DNA from: an uncultured Peptococcaceae bacterium
GTDB taxonomy: Bacteria > Bacillota > Peptococcia > Peptococcales > Peptococcaceae
NCBI GenBank assembly: GCA_902462325.1
Contig: CABQBF010000071.1
Coordinates: forward strand, 1-12,497
Reading direction: 5' to 3'
DNA: 12,497 nucleotides
In this document: positions 7,118 through 12,497 of the stretch, in pieces
Layout: each line of letters begins with the position of its first letter
Position numbering within the stretch: the first letter of the stretch is position 1
The notes under the pieces: model-generated
Told to the model about the DNA's origin: nothing
The model's database searches: none
What the model saw: only the letters and a program-made list of their open reading frames with translations
Translations under genes and position numbers: made by a program

Positions 7118-7690
7118 CTAGAGGCTTCGATTGCAGAAAACTTTGCAAAAAGAAAACAGAGCTGTGAGGGCATCAATTTTTTTCATAGCCTGCTTAAATT
7201 GCTGCATTTTTTCTATGGGCAGCTCTGTAGCCGTTGCATAAGTTAAATGAGATGGATGAATGCGATGATTTTGTATGGCATAATCAATTCTGTTGTGGCA
7301 GTGACAGGTGCCTTGTCCATATTCGCCGCAATGGGTAGTGAGAAAGGCAGCCATCTTCTGGCGGATACAAGATAGCCTCTGCTGATAGGCTTCTGGTGTA
7401 ATTTCTAAAATTTCACCGGCTGTTTGACTGTTCAGTTTCGGCATAGTTCCTAAAACAAAAATGCACTGACTTTTTGGGTCTAAACATTGCAGCAGTACAT
7501 TGATGCGGCTCATTTTTAATTCTTCAGTCAAAAGGGCGCGTTCTGCATTTTGACTCAAGTTAGGAATATTTTGTATATTCGCGTTTTTGATATCATTTCC
7601 ATAAAAATCAAAAAAAGCAGGCATTGTATGTTTTGATGTTTTACAATAACAAATTTGGCAGTCATAAAAGCGGCGCACCTTCATATACAT
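7118..7690 (-). pseudogene. N-terminally truncated sigma-70-family factor (region 4 plus Cys-rich tail)
   Basis: The 190-residue frame resembles the C-terminal part of a family of RNA polymerase sigma factors of Bacillota. LQCLDPKSQCIFVLGTMPKLNSQTAGEILEITPEAYQQRLSCIRQKMAAFL (67-117) is a region 4 helix-turn-helix, followed by the Cys/His tail HCGEYGQGTCHCHNRIDYAIQNHRIHP (120-146) that this family uses, probably to bind metal, and a final amphipathic segment (159-176). Region 2, which binds the core enzyme and the -10 element, is missing. The frame is closed by a TAG about 50 bases upstream of the ATG, inside the divergent gene, and no Shine-Dalgarno is seen. I read it as a 5'-deleted remnant. 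It could also be a domesticated small DNA-binding protein, since there are no internal stops. Confidence 0.55.
7640..7689 (+). promoter_or_regulatory. Possible sigma-E-like promoter (overlapping a sigma-A-like one) for the SPOCS-like gene
   Basis: GTCATAAA (7661-7668) and CATATACA (7682-7689) are 13 bases apart and resemble the sigma-E pattern (5 of 8 in the -10). The -10 is 29 bases before the GTG start. A sigma-A-like alternative overlaps: TTTACA (7640-7645, 5 of 6), 17 bases, CATAAA (7663-7668, 4 of 6). Both are weak by themselves. The match to the yabP promoter makes sigma-E the more interesting reading. Confidence 0.35.
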
Positions 7691-7718
7691 AAAGAAATGG
7701 ACAATGGAGGTGTTTGGG

Positions 7719-8879
7719 GTGCAGAGTATGAATCTGGACTATGAATGGAACGATGTGGCACTCCTGACGGATCAGCGGGCTTACACCTTTGTTTGTAAGA
7801 CCATGCTACAGATCCCGGAGCAAACAATAGAGGTTTTGCAGGAGATCATTTTAGCCGATTGGCAGTATAAACCGGAGCAAAACGAAGGGTTGCGATTTGA
7901 TGGCTCTATGACACTGCAAGTAGGTTATTTATGCCAGCAACAGCGGGGCGAACTGAAAGTGGCGATTCCTTTGCAGGGAAATTTGCAGGAACCACTGACG
8001 GAGCAGAGTAGCGCCCGACTGCTTTATAGCAAAGGGCAGGTGGCCGGTAGTTGTTTGTTGTTGGAGGCGGTGCTGCAAATTCCCCGTGTGCAGCAGCTAC
8101 AGCGCAGTCAAGTGCTTTTAGGTCAATTTGCGATGGAAGAACTATTAGAATTGCCAAAGCAGTGGCCTTGTTTTCAGGACGTGCTGGCTACAGTGGCTGC
8201 CATGCAGATTGACAGCTTTCAGATTGGGCAGCAGCAACTGCAAGTGCAGGGCTGTTATCGGTTGGCGGTGATTTATGAAAATGGAGGGCAGCCTGGCGAG
8301 CGGCTGTTCGCTTATGAGCAGCAGCGGCCTATGACAGTGGCATTGCCAGTGCCGCCGGGGCTGCAGGAGTTGGAAGGCATACAGCCCTACTATCAAAATT
8401 TAACGGCGCAGCTTTTGGATGACCGCCATATTTTATTAGCAGGAGAAGGCGTGTTGTGTACGCTGTCTGACACTGCAATAGTGGAGGACACTACCAAATC
8501 CAGTCAAAGTGCCGCGTCAGTCGATAGTGATGCTCTGACCAGGCAGATGGCTGGCATTTTACAACAACTGATGGAAGAACTGAAGCGGCATGCCGAAATA
8601 ACAGAGCAGCAAGAGCCAGCCAGCCAGCCAAAGTCAAAGGACGGGGCGGAGGCTCCAGTTTCGCAACAGACGGCAGAAGAAGGTGACTGCGGAGAGGTTT
8701 GTCCTGTGCGTCGGACGGTGCAGTCCGGCAGCAATGTTCATCCTTCCGTGGTTAACAGTCGTGGTTCCCGTCGGGCTAATTTGTCCAAATATATGCGCAA
8801 TTTAAATAGCTCTGTGCAAACGCCCAAATCTATGCGCAATTTTGAAATTGGCGCAGAGCCAGAGCCAGAGCAGGAATAG
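7719..8879 (+). CDS. Protein with two SPOCS/DUF3794-like repeats, probable spore-envelope protein
   Basis: The 386-residue soluble protein has two diverged copies of a beta-rich repeat. Copy 1 (about 20-125) contains LQIPEQTIEVLQEIILADW and LRFDGSMTLQVGYLC. Copy 2 (about 130-250) contains LELPKQWPCFQDVLATVAAMQIDSF, LQVQGCYRLAVIYEN and NLTAQLLDDRHILLAGEGVLC. This order (E(L/I)P, a strand, then (V/D)G-x-L-x-V-x-x-x-Y and a final LLDxR strand) is the pattern of SPOCS (DUF3794) domains in spore morphogenetic proteins such as SipL. A Glu/Gln/Ser-rich linker (254-345) and a tail with paired KYMRNL and KSMRNF segments follow. The start is taken as GTG 7719, 8 bases after GGAGG (7706-7710); an ATG at 7704 overlaps that site and one at 7728 is too far. 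Domain call is by eye; no full-length homologue recognised. Confidence 0.5.
   Translation: MQSMNLDYEWNDVALLTDQRAYTFVCKTMLQIPEQTIEVLQEIILADWQYKPEQNEGLRFDGSMTLQVGYLCQQQRGELKVAIPLQGNLQEPLTEQSSARLLYSKGQVAGSCLLLEAVLQIPRVQQLQRSQVLLGQFAMEELLELPKQWPCFQDVLATVAAMQIDSFQIGQQQLQVQGCYRLAVIYENGGQPGERLFAYEQQRPMTVALPVPPGLQELEGIQPYYQNLTAQLLDDRHILLAGEGVLCTLSDTAIVEDTTKSSQSAASVDSDALTRQMAGILQQLMEELKRHAEITEQQEPASQPKSKDGAEAPVSQQTAEEGDCGEVCPVRRTVQSGSNVHPSVVNSRGSRRANLSKYMRNLNSSVQTPKSMRNFEIGAEPEPEQE
8614..8629 (+). repeat. Four tandem copies of AGCC inside the SPOCS-like gene
   Basis: Four perfect AGCC units lie in the low-complexity linker of the coding sequence. A unit length of 4 means that slippage would shift the reading frame and remove the C-terminal tail. 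Four copies is short for active phase variation. Confidence 0.6.
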
Positions 8880-8907
8880 GAAACGCCACTCCAATTTTAA
8901 ACATAGC

Positions 8908-8950
8908 AAAGCCATTCCAGCAGTATCGAAACTGTCTGGAATGGCTTTTT
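8908..8950 (+). terminator. Rho-independent terminator after the SPOCS-like gene
   Basis: A perfect 13-bp stem AAAGCCATTCCAG (8908-8920) with its complement (8936-8948) is extended inward by CAGT/ACTG around a 6-base loop with one bulged T. A T-run ends at 8950, and the stop codon is 29 bases upstream. Confidence 0.9.
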
Positions 8951-9221
8951 GGTTCTATTATAGATTGCTTTTGATTTGTTAATGCCAGAATAGGATCACT
9001 TTTGATATGGATAGAAGATTTTGCAACATACAATATTTTTCTGGATGATGTAAAAACTTCCCGTTTTTTGTTGTTGGACAAAGTTAGTAAATAACAGTAT
9101 ATTGAATCTATAAAAGAACCTTATTAAACGAGCTCGAGAGATTCTTTAAAAATTCAAAACATATATATCATATATGTGTTTGAAAAAACTATGCAAAGAG
9201 ATACTGTAGAGGAGGATTTTT
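8951..9221. other. AT-rich intergenic region upstream of the MFS gene
   Basis: No convincing gene lies here. Short frames on either strand lack ribosome binding sites. An AT-rich dyad lies at 9155-9182, an 8-base palindrome CGAGCTCG at 9129-9136, and the strong Shine-Dalgarno of the transporter at 9208-9216. I find no promoter with acceptable -35, -10 and spacing; several TATA-like hexamers (for example TATAAA at 9110-9115) are expected by chance in such AT-rich sequence. Confidence 0.6.
9155..9182. promoter_or_regulatory. AT-rich dyad upstream of the MFS gene, possible operator
   Basis: ACATATAT (9159-9166) and ATATATGT (9170-9177) are perfect inverted repeats with a 3-base spacer, extended by CAAA (9155-9158) and TTTG (9179-9182) with one bulged G. 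Its centre is about 54 bases before the start codon, a place where a regulator or an RNA hairpin could act. No T-run follows, so it is not a terminator. Confidence 0.4.
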
Positions 9222-10616
9222 ATGACAACTGGTCAAACAGTTTGTGCTTATTTTGATAATATGAAGCAAATTGGCATCAAACATAAGCATATGTTTTGGA
9301 TTTTTTCGGTATGTTATTTTTTTGACATGATGGATATGAATCTGTTTGGCTCTATCGGGGCGTCTGTTCAGGCAACTTTTGGTCTGACTAATGAGCATGT
9401 TTCACAGCTTTCGTCGTTATCTTTTTATGGAATGTTTTTTGGTGGCTTGTTGGGCGGTTGGATGGCCGACAAAATTGGTAGGAAAAAAGCGTTATTGTAT
9501 AATGTATTAATTTTCTCGCTGTCCTCTTTGGGTAATGCATTATTCAGTAATTATATTTTGTTCGCATTTTGCAGATTTATGACTGGATTTGGAATTATTG
9601 GGATGAATATTGTTGCCATGGTATATATTGCAGAAATGATGCCGGCTCATTCCCGTGGCAAATACCAAGGCCTGATGGCAGCTACTGGCTCGCTGGGTGT
9701 TCCTTTTGGTATTATTCTTTCCGCTATTATCGTGCCACGCAATCCAGAAGCGTGGAGAATCATGTTTTTATTAGGTGGCATTGGGATTATTTTGTTTCCT
9801 GTTGGCTTAAGATGGTTATATGAAAGTCCCAGATGGTTGGTGTCTAAGGGACGTTTTGCAGAAGCAGATCAAATTGTAGAAACGATGTCTGGTCAGCCTT
9901 CTAATTTGGCGCAGTTAGGTACAGTTTGTGTGGAAGCAAAGGTCAGCATGTTGGAAACGCTTGCTTTTCTGTGCAGCAGAAAACAGATCGGCAGTACAGT
10001 CGCTTTGGCTATTATGGCCGTTGGTTGTGTGGTAGGCGGTTTTTATGTAGCTAATTGGATGACGGTTTTGCTGGTACAGATGGGATTCGATTTGCAGATG
10101 ATTTTGGCGTTTGCCATGCTGGGCATGATTGGTGCTCCTTTGGGAGACTTTATTTCTTCAAAAATTTCTGACAAAGGTGGCAGAAAAACGCCAATCGTCA
10201 TTATGCTGTTTTTAGCTGCAATATTCTGTCTTATTAATGGTTTAACACCAACCATGTTCAGTAGTGCAGTAGTAGCTATTGCGGCTTATCAACTCACCGG
10301 CATGATTCGTGCAGCTTGTGCAACTAGTGCTACGACCATGTATTGGACTTATTTGGCGGAAAATTTGCCCAATAAATATCGCAGTACGGGAACAGGTTTG
10401 ATTATGTCAGTTTCCCGTCTACTCATTGGGATTGTTACGCCGACAGTACCATTCTTCTTTGCTTTGCAAGGGCCAATTGCAGGTAACGGAATGTTTAATG
10501 TTATGGCTGTGAATTCAGTTTTTTATATCATCCCAGCAGTCATTTGCCTGTTATGGGGTAGTAAGACAGCGCTGAAATCTTTGGAACAGATTGAAGAGGA
10601 AGCCGCTGTAAAATAG
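9222..10616 (+). CDS. MFS transporter, organic/aromatic acid:H+ symporter-like
   Basis: The 464-residue, 12-helix major facilitator has clear signatures. Helix 1 carries D35 and D38 (FFDMMDMNLFG), resembling the Asp motif of acid:H+ symporters. Motif A is GGLLGGWMADKIGRKKALL (74-92). Helix 4 has RFMTGFGIIG (118-127), with the conserved-type E138 and R145 in AEMMPAHSRGKYQG, and YESPRWLVSKGR at 200-211 opens the central loop. A second motif A-like loop (GDFISSKISDKGGRK) lies in the C-terminal half. The substrate is probably a small carboxylate, aromatic acid or related metabolite, imported with protons (inference). AGAGGAGGA at 9208-9216 precedes the ATG by 5 bases. A terminator shared with the convergent LysR-type gene follows. 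Base composition is more AT-rich than in the genes to its left. Confidence 0.85.
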   Translation: MTTGQTVCAYFDNMKQIGIKHKHMFWIFSVCYFFDMMDMNLFGSIGASVQATFGLTNEHVSQLSSLSFYGMFFGGLLGGWMADKIGRKKALLYNVLIFSLSSLGNALFSNYILFAFCRFMTGFGIIGMNIVAMVYIAEMMPAHSRGKYQGLMAATGSLGVPFGIILSAIIVPRNPEAWRIMFLLGGIGIILFPVGLRWLYESPRWLVSKGRFAEADQIVETMSGQPSNLAQLGTVCVEAKVSMLETLAFLCSRKQIGSTVALAIMAVGCVVGGFYVANWMTVLLVQMGFDLQMILAFAMLGMIGAPLGDFISSKISDKGGRKTPIVIMLFLAAIFCLINGLTPTMFSSAVVAIAAYQLTGMIRAACATSATTMYWTYLAENLPNKYRSTGTGLIMSVSRLLIGIVTPTVPFFFALQGPIAGNGMFNVMAVNSVFYIIPAVICLLWGSKTALKSLEQIEEEAAVK

Positions 10617-10628
10617 TGATGGAACATA

Positions 10629-10667
10629 AAAAGGAGTGTGATCCATATTTTGGATTACACTCCTTTT
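10629..10667. terminator. Bidirectional terminator between the MFS and LysR-type genes
   Basis: Arms of 16 bp (10629-10644 and 10652-10667) pair with one G-U around a 7-base loop, with A-rich and T-rich ends on either side. It serves both convergent genes. Its right arm reaches into the TAA stop codon of the LysR-type gene. Confidence 0.85.
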
Positions 10668-11568
10668 ACATAGAATGAACAAGGGACAATGTTATATCAA
10701 TAAAGGTTTGGTAGAGTATATTGGCAGACAATGGAGTAGATTCACGATAAATAAGATACATAATAACAGGTACAGCATCAGTTATGGGAAGGGTACGGAA
10801 GTCTTTTTTTGGATACAGTAACTTGGCGGCCTGTTCAGGCATTAAGCAAATAGTGTTTTCTTCTTTCATAAATTTTTGATGAATTTCTGTGTTATTGGAG
10901 ATATGAAGGCATAAACCGCCAGGAAATACCATTTCGCTATAAGAATACATAGTATATTTATGTTGGGTTATTTCGTGAAAGGTAAGACCTTTCTGCATGG
11001 AAAGAGGGTTATTTTTAAAAAGCACACAGACCAGCCTATCTTTGTATAATTCTTGGAAATGTATAGGTATAGGAGATTGTGTTTGAATTTGTTGAATAGT
11101 TGTCGGTTCCTTTTCCATAAATCCTAGAATGCCAAAATCAAGTTCGTTGGTATAAAGCAAATGGAATATCGTTTCCATAGTATGCTCTTGGGCATAAAGG
11201 ACGATGGAAGGATGATAATGGTGCATGGTTAAAAGAAGCTTCGCCAACAATGTGTTGGTGGCTAAGGGTGCAACGCCGATAGTTAAGGTCCCCGTCAGAT
11301 GCGGGGTCATTTCTTGATTTTGAAAATGGGATGTTAGGATATCATATTGCTCAGCAATTCGTATAGCGCAACTGAGTACAAATTTTCCGTCATCGGTCAG
11401 TTCGACTCCTGTTTTGGAGCGATTCAAAATAGTGCAATTCAACTCAGTTTCTAGACGTTTGATAGAATCGCTAACGGCTTGTTGACTGGAAAACATTCTT
11501 TTAGCAGTCATGCTGATAGAATTTGTTTTGGAAATGTCAATCAAGTAAAACAATTGGTCTAGATGCAT
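10666..11568 (-). CDS. LysR-type transcriptional regulator
   Basis: The 300-residue protein has the LysR layout: an N-terminal winged helix-turn-helix (1-60: MHLDQLFYLIDISKTNSISMTAKRMFSSQQAVSDSIKRLETELNCTILNRSKTGVELTDDG) and a ligand-binding domain (about 90-295) opening with LTGTLTIGVAPLA. The start at 11568 follows GGAGGGG; longer in-frame extensions add residues with no family match and would begin upstream of its promoter. The length is exactly that usual for the family. It is convergent with the MFS gene and divergent from the small gene at 11796. LysR regulators usually control a divergent neighbour and themselves, but the transporter is the more natural target by function, so the regulon is unclear. 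The ligand is unknown. The gene is AT-rich like the transporter. Confidence 0.92.
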   Translation of the reverse strand: MHLDQLFYLIDISKTNSISMTAKRMFSSQQAVSDSIKRLETELNCTILNRSKTGVELTDDGKFVLSCAIRIAEQYDILTSHFQNQEMTPHLTGTLTIGVAPLATNTLLAKLLLTMHHYHPSIVLYAQEHTMETIFHLLYTNELDFGILGFMEKEPTTIQQIQTQSPIPIHFQELYKDRLVCVLFKNNPLSMQKGLTFHEITQHKYTMYSYSEMVFPGGLCLHISNNTEIHQKFMKEENTICLMPEQAAKLLYPKKDFRTLPITDAVPVIMYLIYRESTPLSANILYQTFIDITLSLVHSM

Positions 11569-11594
11569 AGCCACATCCCCTCCAAAAACATAAA

Positions 11595-11616
11595 TTATGT
11601 TACCATTATAACATAA
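11595..11616. promoter_or_regulatory. Perfect dyad on the LysR-type gene's -10 region, candidate autoregulatory site
   Basis: TTATGTTA (11595-11602) and TAACATAA (11609-11616) form a perfect 8-base inverted repeat with 6 bases between. It covers the -10 box of the gene's own promoter. LysR proteins typically bind imperfect dyads with a T-N11-A core, and binding here would repress its own synthesis. Half the dyad is also explained by the extended -10 sequence. Confidence 0.4.
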
Positions 11617-11634
11617 CTTGTGAAGACTTTTCCA
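11605..11634 (-). promoter_or_regulatory. Extended -10 promoter of the LysR-type gene
   Basis: Read on the minus strand, TATAAT (11605-11610) is preceded by TATGT, a full extended -10 (TRTGn). The -35 is TGGAAA at 11629-11634 (4 of 6) with 18 bases between. It lies 37 bases before the start codon. Confidence 0.6.
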
Positions 11635-11742
11635 GTACTTGGGAGAAACATGATAGTGCATAAAATGCGCAACGCAAATGAAATTTGGAGAAACAAAAAT
11701 TCTTGTTGAAATTTGAGAATGCGTGTTCTATTCTGTAGTTTC

Positions 11743-11754
11743 TTATGTTATAAT
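11743..11754 (+). promoter_or_regulatory. Extended -10 promoter of the small-protein/nuclease operon
   Basis: TATAAT at 11749-11754 is preceded by TATGT, giving the extended -10 motif TRTGnTATAAT. No good -35 is found at 16-18 bases, which is acceptable for an extended -10 promoter. It lies 41 bases before the ATG at 11796. Confidence 0.55.
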
Positions 11755-11795
11755 AACAGAACGGGCATTTGATAATATGGTGCAGGAGGTGACCT

Positions 11796-12209
11796 ATGGT
11801 TATTGTTGTGTGTATGGAAGAACGGCGTGGTATGCTGTTCAACAAGCGGCGGGTCAGCAGAGATGCCGTTGTTTACCAGGACTTGCTGAACAGCTGTCCG
11901 CAGAAGCTGTGGATGAACCGGTATTCTAGTCCTTTATTCAGCCAGTTTCCGCAGGAACGGCTTGGGATTGCAGAGGATTTTTTGCAACAGGCGGCGGCAG
12001 GCGATTGGTGCTTTGTGGAAAATCAACGCTTGCAACCTTATGAACCTGTCATTGAGGCGGTGGTGATTTACCAGTGGAATCGCAGGTATCCGGCTGATTT
12101 TTATTTTGATTTGGACTTAACCCAGTGGAAGCTACAGTCGTCGGAAGAATTTGCCGGTACTTCCCATGAAAAAATTACAAAAGAACTTTACGGGAGACAG
12201 ACTTTATGA
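11796..12209 (+). CDS. Conserved 137-residue protein of unknown function, partner of a nuclease
   Basis: The protein is soluble, with no signal peptide or membrane helix. It matches a small conserved family of Clostridia-type genomes that I remember as hypothetical, sometimes mislabelled ribonuclease Z. Family-like features in order are VIVVCMEERRGMLFNKRRVSRD (2-23), KLWMNRYSSPLF (37-48), a GDWCFVEN segment (69-76), YQWNRRYPADFYFDLDL (91-107) and EEFAGTSHEKITKELY (117-132). It has none of the HxHxDH zinc motif of real RNase Z. The perfect-looking AGGAGGTGA at 11784-11792 gives strong translation. The stop codon overlaps the start of a secreted nuclease gene (ATGA), so the pair is co-translated. 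By this arrangement it could be a cytoplasmic inhibitor protecting the cell, like Nin for NucA. That function is inference only. Confidence 0.8.
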   Translation: MVIVVCMEERRGMLFNKRRVSRDAVVYQDLLNSCPQKLWMNRYSSPLFSQFPQERLGIAEDFLQQAAAGDWCFVENQRLQPYEPVIEAVVIYQWNRRYPADFYFDLDLTQWKLQSSEEFAGTSHEKITKELYGRQTL

Positions 12210-12497
12210 AACAGAAGCGATTACAAACTATCTTGACGGTGATACTTATTTTTTGCCTGCTGGCAGTGACGGGCTGTTCCGTTGTGCAGGAAACTGCTCC
12301 CAGGGAAGGTAGTGTGCAGTTGGAGCGGATTGGCGCATACAGCGGAGAGCCTTATGTGGTACTCCATGACAATGTGCCCAATTTTACTACTGAGGACTTG
12401 GTTACAGAATCCTATGAAACCTACAGTAGCTTAGATGCTCTGGGACGTTGCGGTACAGCTATGGCCAACATCGGCCAGGACTTGATGCCCACCGAGC
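12206..12497 (+). CDS. Lipoprotein DNA/RNA non-specific endonuclease (partial, 3' end beyond window)
   Basis: Ninety-seven codons are present. A basic start and hydrophobic core (residues 1-19) lead to the lipobox VTGC with C24, so the protein is predicted to be exported and lipid-anchored. The mature part begins with a variable linker, then AYSGEPYVVLHDNVPNF (44-60) and YETYSSLDALGRCGTAMANIGQDLMPTE (70-97). The last segment (YSxLDxLGRCGxAxAxIGxDLMPTE) is the characteristic front half of the DNA/RNA non-specific endonuclease family found in Bacillota (Endonuclea_NS_2-like). The catalytic histidine region lies beyond the window. GGGAG at 12193-12197 is 8 bases before the ATG, which overlaps the previous stop codon. 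Likely roles are nucleic acid scavenging, biofilm DNA turnover or DNA uptake. Confidence 0.88.
   Translation, partial: MKQKRLQTILTVILIFCLLAVTGCSVVQETAPREGSVQLERIGAYSGEPYVVLHDNVPNFTTEDLVTESYETYSSLDALGRCGTAMANIGQDLMPTE

Noticed and set aside
8830..9081. Minus-strand frame of 83 codons across the end of the SPOCS-like gene and its terminator
   Set aside because: It starts with TTG without a ribosome binding site and reads through a clear terminator hairpin; composition is that of AT-rich noise.
11605..11754. Identical 12-base TTATGTTATAAT in both divergent promoters as a shared LysR operator
   Set aside because: The 12-mer is almost exactly the extended -10 promoter consensus (TRTGnTATAAT), so promoter function alone explains the identity.
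11606..11845. Minus-strand frame upstream of the LysR-type gene
   Set aside because: It overlaps both divergent promoters and the start of the small-protein gene, and has no family likeness.
1..12497. CRISPR arrays, tRNA or rRNA genes, insertion sequences, attachment sites
   Set aside because: I saw no regularly spaced repeats, no cloverleaf or rRNA-like sequence, and no transposase or integrase coding sequence.

Overview
The window reads as chromosomal DNA from a low-to-moderate GC, endospore-lineage member of the Bacillota. The evidence is a yabP-yabQ sporulation pair followed by a FtsB/DivIC-type protein and a YabR-type S1 protein, strong AGGAGG-type ribosome binding sites throughout, and many Rho-independent terminators. 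Clostridia or Negativicutes fit best, but no rRNA or other phylogenetic marker is present, so this is only a guess.

Layout. (1) Positions 1-160 hold the last 52 codons of a membrane protein. (2) Positions 269-1867 encode a MurJ-family lipid II flippase. (3) From a good sigma-A-like promoter (1878-1906), a CofE-like (F420-0:glutamyl ligase family) protein and a DEDDh 3'-5' exonuclease form a tight two-gene unit, closed by a hairpin terminator at 3420-3456. (4) Positions 3503-7049 hold a cytoplasmic M19 dipeptidase, then yabP-yabQ with ATGA overlap behind a sigma-E-like promoter, a FtsB/DivIC-like divisome protein behind its own vegetative-type promoter, the S1 protein with terminator, and a Ppx/GppA phosphatase ending in a 14-bp perfect bidirectional terminator. 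(5) On the minus strand, 7118-7690 is a sigma-70-family protein that keeps only region 4 and a Cys-rich tail. Divergent from it lies a 386-residue protein with two SPOCS/DUF3794-like repeats and a sigma-E-like promoter, probably a spore-envelope morphogenesis factor. (6) An AT-richer block at about 8950-11750 carries an MFS transporter and a convergent LysR-type regulator sharing a bidirectional terminator; it looks like an accessory insertion. (7) Divergent from the regulator, a promoter with extended -10 drives a 137-residue conserved small protein whose stop codon overlaps the start of a lipoprotein DNA/RNA non-specific endonuclease, which runs off the window end.

How the genes work together. 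Most of the left two thirds concerns the cell envelope and sporulation: lipid II export (murJ), division (ftsB/divIC), and mother-cell spore proteins (yabP, yabQ, the SPOCS protein). Housekeeping RNA and phosphate-signalling functions (S1, Ppx/GppA) sit among them. The right-hand end is accessory: transport with its likely regulator, then a secreted nuclease paired with a small cytosolic partner. That last pair is the best candidate for an under-described system, a nuclease with a dedicated cytoplasmic inhibitor comparable to Bacillus NucA/Nin.
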